The notes under the pieces are model-generated. The model saw only the letters and a list, made by a program, of their open reading frames with translations, was not told the origin of the DNA and made no database searches. Below, one piece after another: positions 33,271 to 41,990 of a stretch of DNA of 41,990 bases. The number at the start of each line of letters is the position of its first letter. The first letter of the stretch is position 1. The translations under genes were made by a program, and so were the position numbers. Origin of the DNA: Deltaproteobacteria bacterium (GTDB taxonomy: Bacteria; Myxococcota_A; Polyangia; Fen-1088); contig JAFGPX010000181.1 in the NCBI GenBank assembly GCA_016935975.1, forward strand, positions 1 through 41,990, read 5' to 3'.

Positions 33271-35271
33271 CTACCCGAGGTCGAGCTGTAGCTCCTCGAG
33301 CCGCGCGATGTGATCGCGAATGGCGGCGGCCCTTTCGAACTCCAGCTTCTCGGCCAAGTCGAACATCTCCTTCTTGAGCGAGGCAATGAGGCCAGGCAGC
33401 TCGTCGACCTTGACGGTGCGCTTGCCCCTTTCGGGAAGCACGGCCTTGCGCGGTTCCCAGCGGTCGTCCTGCGCGGTGCCGGCGAGTTCGGCGATGGCCT
33501 TTTCGATGGTTCTTGGCGTGATGCCGTGCGCGCGGTTATGGGCTTCCTGCAAGCCCCGTCGTCGCCGCGTCTCGGCGATGGCCTTCTTCATCGATTCGGT
33601 TTCCCGCTCCGCGTACATGAGGACCTTGCCGCGCACGTTGCGCGCTGCTCGGCCGATGGTCTGGATGAGCGAGCGCTCCGCACGCAGGAAGCCCTCTTTG
33701 TCGGCGTCGAGGATGGCGACCAGGGACACCTCGGGCAAGTCGAGGCCTTCGCGCAGGAGGTTGATGCCGACCAGAACGTCGAACTCGCCCAAGCGCAGGT
33801 CGCGCAGGATCTCGATGCGCTCGAGGGTGTCGATGTCAGAATGCAGGTAGCGGACGCGCAGGCCGAGCTCGCTGTAGTACTCGGTCAGGTCTTCGGCCAG
33901 ACGCTTCGTCAGCGTGGTGACAAGCACGCGGTCCCCGAGCTTGATGCGCTCGCGGATCTCGGCCAGCAGATCATCGACCTGGCTTTGCACCGGTCGCACC
34001 TCGATCTCCGGGTCGAGCAGCCCGGTGGGCCGGATGATCTGCTCCACCACCACGCCGCCTGCGCGCGCGATCTCGTAGTCGCCCGGTGTCGCCGAGACGA
34101 AGATGGCTTGGCGGACGCGCGCCCCCCACTCGTCGAACCGCAAAGGCCGGTTGTCTAGGGCCGAGGGCAGCCGAAAGCCGTACTCGACCAACGTGTCCTT
34201 GCGCGAGCGGTCGCCCCGATGCATGGCCGCGATCTGCGGCACGGTCTGGTGGGATTCGTCAACCAGGACGAGAAAGTCTTCCGGGAAGTAGTCGATGAGC
34301 GTGGGCGGCGGCTCACCGGCCTTCCGCCCGGACAAGTGCCGCGAGTAGTTCTCGATGCCCTTGCAGCGGCCCACCTGCTCGAGCATCTCCAGATCGTAGA
34401 GCGTTCGCTGCGAGAGTCGCTGCTCCTCGACCAGCTTGTTGCCGTCGTGCAGCTCAACGAGACGCTCGCGCAGCTCTTCCTTGATCGAGGTCATGGCCCG
34501 CACCAGCTCGTCCGCCGGGGTCACATAGTGCGAGCCGGGGAAGACGGCAACCTCGTCGAGCTTGCGCAGCACCTTGCCGCGCAGCGGGTCGACCTCGGAG
34601 ATCGACTCGATCTCGTCGCCCCACCACTCGATGCGCAAGGCCTTCTCGCGCTCGTAGGCCGGAAAGATCTCGACGACGTCCCCGCGCACCCGGAAGGTGC
34701 CGCGCGAGAAATCCACGTCGTTGCGCTCGTATTGGATCTCGACCAGCCGGCGTAGAACCGCGTCGCGCCGCACCTCGACGCCGGCTGCGAGGTCCACCTT
34801 CATGCCGAGATAGGCCTCGGCCGCACCGATGCCGTAGATGCACGACACCGACGCCACGATGATGGTGTCGCGCCGGGTGAGGAGCGCATACGTCGCCGCG
34901 TGCCGCATGCGATCGATCTCTTCGTTGATGAGCGAGTCCTTCTCGATGAAGGTGTCCGTCGAGGGGACGTAGGCCTCGGGCTGGTAGTAGTCGTAGTAGC
35001 TGACGAAAAAGTGGACGGCGTTGTCGGGGAAGAGGTTCTTGAATTCGGTGTAGAGCTGGTGGGCCAGGGTCTTGTTGTGGGCGATGACCAGTGTCGGCCG
35101 TTGCGCCTGCTCGATCACGTGCGCCATGGTGAAGGTCTTGCCGCTGCCCGTGATACCGAGCAGAACCTGCGCCGGGTCGCCCCGCCGGATGCCGGCCATG
35201 AGCTCCGCAATGGCGCGCGGCTGATCGCCTGCGGGTTCGAGGTCGGTCGAGAGCTTGAAGGGTGTTGGCAT
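33271..35271 (-). CDS. uvrB: Excinuclease ABC subunit B
   Basis: UvrB is the damage-verifying helicase-like subunit of nucleotide excision repair, working with UvrA and UvrC. The 666-residue protein starts [20 protein letters not shown] and has Walker A GITGSGKT. The damage-probing hairpin is [20 protein letters not shown], helicase motifs include [21 protein letters not shown], and a C-terminal UVR motif ([20 protein letters not shown]) completes it. Sequence upstream of 35271 in the same frame is not family-like, so the later ATG was used. It is divergent from thiE. Confidence 0.97.
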   Translation of the reverse strand: MPTPFKLSTDLEPAGDQPRAIAELMAGIRRGDPAQVLLGITGSGKTFTMAHVIEQAQRPTLVIAHNKTLAHQLYTEFKNLFPDNAVHFFVSYYDYYQPEAYVPSTDTFIEKDSLINEEIDRMRHAATYALLTRRDTIIVASVSCIYGIGAAEAYLGMKVDLAAGVEVRRDAVLRRLVEIQYERNDVDFSRGTFRVRGDVVEIFPAYEREKALRIEWWGDEIESISEVDPLRGKVLRKLDEVAVFPGSHYVTPADELVRAMTSIKEELRERLVELHDGNKLVEEQRLSQRTLYDLEMLEQVGRCKGIENYSRHLSGRKAGEPPPTLIDYFPEDFLVLVDESHQTVPQIAAMHRGDRSRKDTLVEYGFRLPSALDNRPLRFDEWGARVRQAIFVSATPGDYEIARAGGVVVEQIIRPTGLLDPEIEVRPVQSQVDDLLAEIRERIKLGDRVLVTTLTKRLAEDLTEYYSELGLRVRYLHSDIDTLERIEILRDLRLGEFDVLVGINLLREGLDLPEVSLVAILDADKEGFLRAERSLIQTIGRAARNVRGKVLMYAERETESMKKAIAETRRRRGLQEAHNRAHGITPRTIEKAIAELAGTAQDDRWEPRKAVLPERGKRTVKVDELPGLIASLKKEMFDLAEKLEFERAAAIRDHIARLEELQLDLG

Positions 35272-35325
35272 GACGAAATCGCAGCATCGATCTGGGAGGG
35301 GATTCGTGCGAAAAGGTGTGAAGCG

Positions 35326-35982
35326 ATGCCGCTGGTGCTGCAAGGCTACTATGCCATTCTCGATGTGAAGGGGTCTTCGTTGGACCTCTCTGCCGCCATG
35401 GCGCATGCAAGCGAGTTGCTTGCGGCCGAGCCGTGCTGCTTGCAGCTACGCGGCAAGGAGTTGAGCCCTGCGCACCTCTGCCAGCTCGGCCATGGCCTGC
35501 GCTCGTTGTGCAGGGACCGACGGATTCCGCTGTGTATCAACGACCGCATGGACGTTGCGCTTGCCGTGCGCGCGGACGCGGTCCATCTCGGACAGAAGGA
35601 CCTGCCACTCGCGGATGCCCTGCGCGTACGGAAGGCAGCCCGGGCGTTTCGTCTGGCCATCGGGATCTCGACGCACGATTTGGCGGAATCGAAGGCCGCC
35701 GAGGCAGGCGGGGCCGACTATGTCGGCTTGGCGCCGATCTTCCCCACGCGCAGCAAGGCCGACGCAGGAGCGGCATCCGGCCTCGCGATGCTGGCACGGG
35801 TCTCCAGGGCACTTCGGATTCCTGTGGTGGCTATCGGCGGCGTCACCGTGGACAATGCGGCGGCCGTGGCTGCCGCCGGAGCCACAGCCGCGGCCGTGAT
35901 CGCAGGCGTCGACGAGGCAGCCGACCGGACGCAGGCGGGCCGGCGCATTGCCGCGGCCTTCGCCAGCATCTCCAGACCGTAG
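35326..35982 (+). CDS. thiE: Thiamine-phosphate synthase
   Basis: ThiE joins the pyrimidine and thiazole parts of thiamine to give thiamine monophosphate. The 218-residue TIM-barrel protein shows [59 protein letters not shown] and [11 protein letters not shown] in family order. ATG at 35326 is preceded by an AAAAGG-like site. No TPP riboswitch fits in the 54-base gap to uvrB. Other thi genes are not in the window. Confidence 0.94.
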   Translation: MPLVLQGYYAILDVKGSSLDLSAAMAHASELLAAEPCCLQLRGKELSPAHLCQLGHGLRSLCRDRRIPLCINDRMDVALAVRADAVHLGQKDLPLADALRVRKAARAFRLAIGISTHDLAESKAAEAGGADYVGLAPIFPTRSKADAGAASGLAMLARVSRALRIPVVAIGGVTVDNAAAVAAAGATAAAVIAGVDEAADRTQAGRRIAAAFASISRP

Positions 35983-36054
35983 CCCCGATGTCGGTCGCTT
36001 GGCGAGAAAACCGGAGAGCCACAGAGAAGCACGGGCTTCTGGCAGCGGCGGAGG

Positions 36055-37260
36055 CTAGACCTTCACGGCGAGCACGAACTTGAGGTAGTTGCCCTCGGGA
36101 AAGCCGGGATGGACCGGAAAATCCGGCGGTAGCCCGCAGCGCTCGATGATGCGCAGGTCCAGGCCCGACAAGGCGGCCCCTTCGGCGATGGCGCGATCGA
36201 CGTCGGCGAGCGACACCTTGGCGGCGTTCGTTCCGAAGGCGAGGAGCCCGCCGGGCACCAGGACGGCGGCAGCTCGTGCCGCCAGATGCGCAAGGTCGGA
36301 GGTGGCGGAGAAGGGACGGCTCGGGCCGTGGGAGAAGGTCGGGGGATCGCACACCACGAGGTCGAACGAGCGCCGGCGATCCGCATAGCGTTCGAGGGTC
36401 TTGCAGGCGTCGGCGGCAACCGTCTCCATGCGGTTGGGGTCGAGGCCGGACAGCTCGAAGTTGCGTCGGGCACAGGCATGGGCCCGGGCCGCGGTGTCGA
36501 CGGCCGTGACCTCGGCAGCACCGGCCTTGGCGGCGCGCACGGAGAAGGCACCGGTGTAGGAAAACAGGTTGAGCACGCGGCGCTCGGCAGCCCGCCTGGC
36601 GACGGCATCGCGGCCTAGCCTCATGTCGGGAAAGAACCCGACGCCGACGGGGGCTGTGATGTCCACGGCGAAGCGGCAGTCGGCTTCCTCGACGACAACC
36701 TCGAGTGGCGCGTCCACCCCGGCCACTTTGACTCCGGGTGCGGGTGCGGCCCGGCCGCCCAGGCTGCGCGTGCGTACCTGCTCGTATACCCCGCGGGGCG
36801 CGAGCTGGGCCGCGATGGCCTGGTAGATCTCTTCCCGCCAAGCCATGGCACCGCGAGACAGCCATTGCACCAGAACGAAATCGCCGTAGCGATCCACGGT
36901 GACGCCGGGCAGACCTTCGGTTTCGCCCGAGAACAAGCGAAGAGCTGTCGGACGCTGTGCGCCCAGGAGCTGCCACCGCAGTTGCAGGGCGCGCGCAAAA
37001 CGCGCCGCCACGACGCCAGCGCCAGGATGCACGCGTTCGTCCGCCCGTCGGGTCATGACTCGCACGGCGACGGGGTGATCGCCATCGACGTAGCCGCGGG
37101 CCAGAAAGCCGCGGTTGCTGGCCACCAGCTCGACCAGACTGCCGGTGGGCTCGGTGACCTTGCGCGTGCCGAATGCCTCCCGATAGACCCAGGGATGGCC
37201 AAGGCGAATACGACGGGCCACGTCGTCGGGTAGGCGGTACACCCCTTGCCGCGTCGCCAT
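36055..37260 (-). CDS. RlmI-like class I rRNA methyltransferase with PUA domain
   Basis: A SAM-dependent RNA methyltransferase of the RlmI/YccW type, whose E. coli member makes m5C1962 in 23S rRNA. An N-terminal PUA-like domain (VYRLPDDVARRIRLGHPWVY), a middle RlmI region (GETEGLPGVTVDRYGDFVLVQ), and the Rossmann core (LNLFSYTGAFSVRAAKAGA, then CDPPTFSHG) are all present in about 401 residues. The residues before the methionine at 37260 are not family-like, so that start was used; an earlier ATG at 37356 is possible. The exact target base is inferred from the family only. Confidence 0.9.
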   Translation of the reverse strand: MATRQGVYRLPDDVARRIRLGHPWVYREAFGTRKVTEPTGSLVELVASNRGFLARGYVDGDHPVAVRVMTRRADERVHPGAGVVAARFARALQLRWQLLGAQRPTALRLFSGETEGLPGVTVDRYGDFVLVQWLSRGAMAWREEIYQAIAAQLAPRGVYEQVRTRSLGGRAAPAPGVKVAGVDAPLEVVVEEADCRFAVDITAPVGVGFFPDMRLGRDAVARRAAERRVLNLFSYTGAFSVRAAKAGAAEVTAVDTAARAHACARRNFELSGLDPNRMETVAADACKTLERYADRRRSFDLVVCDPPTFSHGPSRPFSATSDLAHLAARAAAVLVPGGLLAFGTNAAKVSLADVDRAIAEGAALSGLDLRIIERCGLPPDFPVHPGFPEGNYLKFVLAVKV

Positions 37261-37393
37261 ACCGGATACCGACCGAGTCGAGGGCGGGGCAGGCTGTCGG
37301 CCCGGTCGCGTCGCGGATCCGGCCCGACGGGGGTAGTGGGTGTCTCGATATGGCATGTGCAGGCGAGCCAGTCAGGTGGTAAGCCCAGAAGGG

Positions 37394-37435
37394 CCCTGTG
37401 TACCAACAGGGAGGCAACCTTAGTATGGGGTTGCC
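37394..37435 (+). other. Two tandem perfect hairpins upstream of the 37556 gene
   Basis: CCCTGT and ACAGGG (37394-37411) form a six-base stem. One base later GGCAACC and GGTTGCC (37413-37435) form a seven-base stem. They lie about 120 bases before the proline-rich membrane protein. Neither is followed by a T-tract. They could be operators or a leader RNA structure. Confidence 0.4.
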
Positions 37436-37555
37436 ATCTGTCAAACGCGGCGAGGCGATTGTCAGGGATTGACATTGAAGCTCGCCGACAAGAAACTCGC
37501 TTTCACCCCTTTGCCCTGGCGCACCCGCGATGGGGCAGCAGAAAGGATCTCCCCC

Positions 37556-38662
37556 ATGTCGAGTGGCCCCGGGCCGACACGAAAGGCCGATGGAACTGCG
37601 GATGCGTCCGTCGATGACATCGCGGAACTCCTGGTCGAAGACGAAGCTCGATCGACTCATACCGCAGGCGAGGAGCCTTCCGAGGAAAGCCTCGACATAA
37701 TGCTGGAAACCCCCGGCCCAGCGCTGGCCACTCCCTTCATGCCGCCGCCCCCTGCCCCGGTGGGTGACGCGGCGGATGAAAACGAGAGCGCCGAGCCCGA
37801 GGAAAACGGTGCGGAAACCAACCTCGCCTACGAGGATCTGCTGGCCAAGCTTGTGCTGCCAGCCAAGGCGCCGGAGCCGGAGTCAGAGATGCCGGCTCCC
37901 GTGGGCCCGCTCCCGCCGCCCGAGCCGATCACCGAGGAACTCACACCGCCCGCAGAACCCTACCTGCAGCCGTCCTCGCCCAGCCTGCAAGCCGCCTCGC
38001 CGGCCGAGGAGCGCACGCTGGTCACCGACAACCCCCTCGTGGCCGAGGAGCAGGAGGCCGCGTACCGTGAGGGGCGCGCCCTGTCTCGCGAGCAGGCCCC
38101 GGTGGTTCACGAAGAGCTGCGGGCCGTACCCTCCGCGCCGGTGGCTGCTGTCAACGGGGCGGCAAGGTCACGGCTGCTCTATCTCATGCTCGGCGGACTC
38201 CTGGTCCTGGGTGGGATGATTCTCGCCGTGCTGGTACTCAAGCTCCTCATGCCTACCCCCGCCGCCCCACCGCCCTCGGTCGTCGGGCCTGCGCCGGCGC
38301 CACCCCCGCGCATGGTCGCCCCGGCCCACGTCGAGCCGCTGCCGCCCAGCGCGCCGCCGCCGGCGGTGGTGCCGATCCCGTCCGAACCTGCGGCCAGCGC
38401 CCAGCCCGGCGGTGCCGAACCCATGCCAGAGCCGGTCGCGGAGCCGGAGAAGGTCCAGCCCAGACCCCGCCGGGCCGCCCCCCCCAAGGCCTCGCGTGCG
38501 GCGGCTGCGAAGACCACTACCCAGAGCAAGTCCGCTGGCTCGTCGAAGGCCGGCTCGTCGAAGGCTGGCTCGTCGAAGGCTGGCTCGTCCAAGCCCAGGA
38601 GAGCCGCGTCCCGCAAGAAGCCCAGCAAGATGAGCGGATACGCGGATCCGTTCGACAACTAG
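37556..38662 (+). CDS. Proline-rich single-span membrane protein, unknown function
   Basis: A 368-residue protein without a recognised domain. Residues 1 to about 200 are acidic and proline-rich. One membrane helix lies at about 206-231 (LLYLMLGGLLVLGGMILAVLVL), then a proline/alanine-rich stretch and a basic tail with four tandem SSKAG-like repeats, ending in YADPFDN. The layout (cytoplasmic disordered part, one span, periplasmic basic tail) resembles envelope-spanning linker proteins such as TonB or GltJ-like proteins, but this is only shape. ATG at 37556 follows an AAAGGA site; an upstream TTG in frame is less likely. The pil genes follow after a 389-base gap. Confidence 0.75.
   Translation: MSSGPGPTRKADGTADASVDDIAELLVEDEARSTHTAGEEPSEESLDIMLETPGPALATPFMPPPPAPVGDAADENESAEPEENGAETNLAYEDLLAKLVLPAKAPEPESEMPAPVGPLPPPEPITEELTPPAEPYLQPSSPSLQAASPAEERTLVTDNPLVAEEQEAAYREGRALSREQAPVVHEELRAVPSAPVAAVNGAARSRLLYLMLGGLLVLGGMILAVLVLKLLMPTPAAPPPSVVGPAPAPPPRMVAPAHVEPLPPSAPPPAVVPIPSEPAASAQPGGAEPMPEPVAEPEKVQPRPRRAAPPKASRAAAAKTTTQSKSAGSSKAGSSKAGSSKAGSSKPRRAASRKKPSKMSGYADPFDN
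38537..38596 (+). repeat. Four tandem 15-base repeats in the proline-rich protein gene
   Basis: The unit GGCTCGTCGAAGGCT is repeated four times with few changes and encodes the repeated GSSKA motif in the basic tail. The near-identity of the DNA copies suggests recent slippage expansion. Confidence 0.9.
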
Positions 38663-39051
38663 CCCACATCCCTCAGTGGAAGGAATCCGTCCGGACGTCG
38701 TGCGGGCTAGCGGACGCGCGCGGGGCCGGCCGGCCCTCGGGACCTTCTAGCCACGCCTCAAAGGCCGTGGGCTTCGCTTTCGCCGGCCGCGCAGCGTCGC
38801 GGGAAGGCATGGAGGGGGAGGGTGGGGGCCCCCTTCCATCAACGATACAAGGCCCGGCGTGGCTCAGGGACAGATGACAGCCAGTCAGGTGACCGCCGTC
38901 GGTCGACAGACTATGGTTGGCGACAAAGGCGGGCCAGAGGCCCGGCGGCGTCCTTGCGCGCCAGCGGATCTCTTGCCTCGGCCCTGACCCGCTGTTACGA
39001 TCTGGAGATTCAAGAAGCCCGTCGCATCTGCCGACGGTTCGCAAGGGGAAC
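38663..39051. other. Gap before pilB with a G-rich hairpin
   Basis: This 389-base region has no convincing gene. An imperfect hairpin pairs ATGGAGGGGG (38809-38818) with CCCCCTTCCAT (38829-38839), and the left side has several G-runs. A weak sigma-54-like element with GG and GC ten bases apart (CGGC at 38943, TTGC at 38954-38957) lies about 95 bases before pilB. The last bases supply an AAGGGG ribosome site for pilB. Confidence 0.35.
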
Positions 39052-40749
<1,698 letters not shown>

Positions 40750-40759
40750 AGGAGCAGGT

Positions 40760-41902
40760 TTGGAAAACACGCCCCCACCCACCGCTGGCCTGAACGTCAA
40801 TCTGCAGCAACTCCTCAAGGCCATGGTCGAGCAGGGAGCTTCGGATCTGCACATCACCACCGGCTCGCCGCCGCAGTTGCGCATCGACGGTGTGCTGGTG
40901 CCTCTGCGGGTCAACCAGCTTTCGCCCGTGGACACGAAGCAGCTGTGCTACTCGGTTCTGACCGACACGCAGAAGCTGCGCTTCGAGGAGGACAAGGAGC
41001 TCGACTTCTCGTTCGGGGTGCGGGGGGTGGCTCGCTTCCGCGCCAACCTCTTCATGCAGCGCGGGGCGGTGGGCGGCGCCTTCCGGACCGTGCCTTTCAA
41101 GGTGCAGAGCTTCAACGACCTCGGCCTGCCGCCGGTCGTCGAGGAGTTGTGCAACAAGCCGCGCGGCCTGGTGCTCGTGACCGGGCCGACGGGCTCGGGC
41201 AAGACCACCTCGCTGGCCGCCATGATCGACAAGATCAACTCCGAGCGGCACGAGCACATCATCACCGTCGAAGATCCGATCGAGTATCTTCACCCCCACA
41301 AGAAGTGCCTGATCAACCAGCGCGAAGTCGGCGCCGACACCGACACCTTCAAGAGGGCCCTCAAGTACATCCTGCGCCAGGATCCGGACGTGGTGCTCAT
41401 CGGCGAAATGCGCGATCTCGAAACCATCGAAGCCGCCCTGGTCACGGCGGAAACCGGCCACCTGTGCTTTGCCACGTTGCACACGAACTCGGCGGTGCAG
41501 ACCATCAACCGCATCATCGATGTGTTTCCGCCCAGCCAGCAGTCGCAGATCCGCGCCCAGCTCTCCTTCGTGGTGGAGGGCATCATCAGCCAGTCGCTGC
41601 TGCCGCGCGCCTCGGGTCAAGGCCGGGTTCCGGCGCTCGAGGTCATGATTCCCAACGCCGCGATTCGCAACCTCATCCGTGAGGACAAGATCCATCAAAT
41701 CTATTCCATCATGCAGCTCGGTCAGGGAAAATCGGGCATGCAGACCATGAACCAGAGTCTGGCCAGTCTCTACTTGCGCCGGCTCGTCTCGCTCGAAGAG
41801 GCGATGAGCCACAGCTCCGAGCCCGAGGAGCTCGAGCAGATCATCTCGACCGGCGGGGCCGCGCCCGGTCGACAAGCCGGCCGTCCGATGGGGAGAGGGT
41901 AG
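40760..41902 (+). CDS. pilT: Type IV pilus retraction ATPase PilT
   Basis: PilT powers pilus retraction and hence twitching or social motility. The 380-residue protein has an N-terminal PAS-like domain (GASDLHITTGSPPQLRIDG), Walker A GPTGSGKTTSL starting at residue 142, and the Walker B region DPDVVLIGEMRDLETIEAAL. The C-terminal AIRNLIRE motif is specific to PilT and needed for retraction. No zinc tetracysteine is present, which separates it from PilB. The start is TTG at 40760 after an AAGGAG site; no ATG gives a normal N-terminus. Confidence 0.95.
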   Translation: MENTPPPTAGLNVNLQQLLKAMVEQGASDLHITTGSPPQLRIDGVLVPLRVNQLSPVDTKQLCYSVLTDTQKLRFEEDKELDFSFGVRGVARFRANLFMQRGAVGGAFRTVPFKVQSFNDLGLPPVVEELCNKPRGLVLVTGPTGSGKTTSLAAMIDKINSERHEHIITVEDPIEYLHPHKKCLINQREVGADTDTFKRALKYILRQDPDVVLIGEMRDLETIEAALVTAETGHLCFATLHTNSAVQTINRIIDVFPPSQQSQIRAQLSFVVEGIISQSLLPRASGQGRVPALEVMIPNAAIRNLIREDKIHQIYSIMQLGQGKSGMQTMNQSLASLYLRRLVSLEEAMSHSSEPEELEQIISTGGAAPGRQAGRPMGRG

Positions 41903-41908
41903 CAAGCC

Positions 41909-41990
41909 ATGCCAGCGAAGCTGAGAGCCTTCATATGGGAAGCCCGTTCGCGTACGGGCGATATCAAGAAGGGCGTGATGGAGGCCGAGA
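41909..41990 (+). CDS. pilC: Type IV pilus inner-membrane platform protein PilC (N-terminal part)
   Basis: Only the first 27 residues are present before the window ends. They read MPAKLRAFIWEARSRTGDIK and then KGVMEAE, the typical PilC/GspF N-terminal pattern (F-W-E-x-R-x-x-x-G-x-x-x-K-G-x-x-E-A). The position six bases after pilT fits the pilB-pilT-pilC order. Confidence 0.88.
   Translation, partial: MPAKLRAFIWEARSRTGDIKKGVMEAE

Noticed and set aside
35272..35325. TPP riboswitch upstream of thiE
   Set aside because: The gap is only 54 bases and lacks the conserved THI-box sequences.
38537..38596. CRISPR-like array
   Set aside because: The 15-base units are directly adjacent, without spacers, and encode an in-frame peptide repeat.

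Overview
This is a GC-rich chromosomal window around a bacterial replication origin. Several signs point to the Myxococcota (myxobacteria and relatives), possibly a Polyangia-like lineage. They are a CdnL/CarD-family gene that closely resembles the Myxococcus CdnL I remember, the pilB-pilT-pilC order, a response regulator with a DUF4388 domain, an ECF sigma/anti-sigma/caspase operon, and the 5' end of a 16S rRNA. The species assignment is inference; no database was used.

Layout from left to right. (1) 1-2756, leftward: the 5' end of a 16S rRNA with its promoter and leader, then an HNH nuclease-hemD-hemB operon for heme synthesis. (2) 2953-7162: an orphan membrane histidine kinase, then the divergent proline genes proB and proC. 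(3) 7608-12441, rightward: a tightly overlapping five-gene operon coding for a lipoprotein, an ECF sigma factor, a zinc-finger anti-sigma factor with a DUF4384-like domain, a secreted caspase-like protease with a probable outer-membrane barrel tail, and a second lipoprotein that is a paralog of the first. This is the best candidate for an uncharacterised system. (4) 12438-15143, leftward: tsaD-rsmA-mutM. (5) 15168-17969: a large response regulator with DUF4388, one membrane segment and TPR repeats. (6) 18128-20808: rsmG, a near-perfect parS site, and a fused bioF-bioD gene. (7) 20905-22439: khpB (jag) and cdnL.

(8) 22502-29080, leftward: the origin operon dnaA-dnaN-recF-gyrB. DnaA-box-like sites cluster between dnaA and dnaN, and one more lies directly upstream of dnaA. 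(9) 29904-32396, rightward: rpmH-rnpA-yidD-yidC behind a strong promoter. (10) 32533-37260: trmB, uvrB, thiE and an RlmI-like methyltransferase. (11) 37556 to the end: a proline-rich single-span membrane protein, then the type IV pilus motor genes pilB and pilT and the start of pilC.

Most of the window is housekeeping: origin firing and segregation, ribosome and tRNA modification, membrane insertion, DNA repair, and heme, proline, biotin and thiamine synthesis. The accessory and surface-related parts are the 7.6-12.4 kb operon, the DUF4388 regulator, the orphan kinase and the pilus block. I saw no tRNA gene, CRISPR array, transposase or prophage gene.
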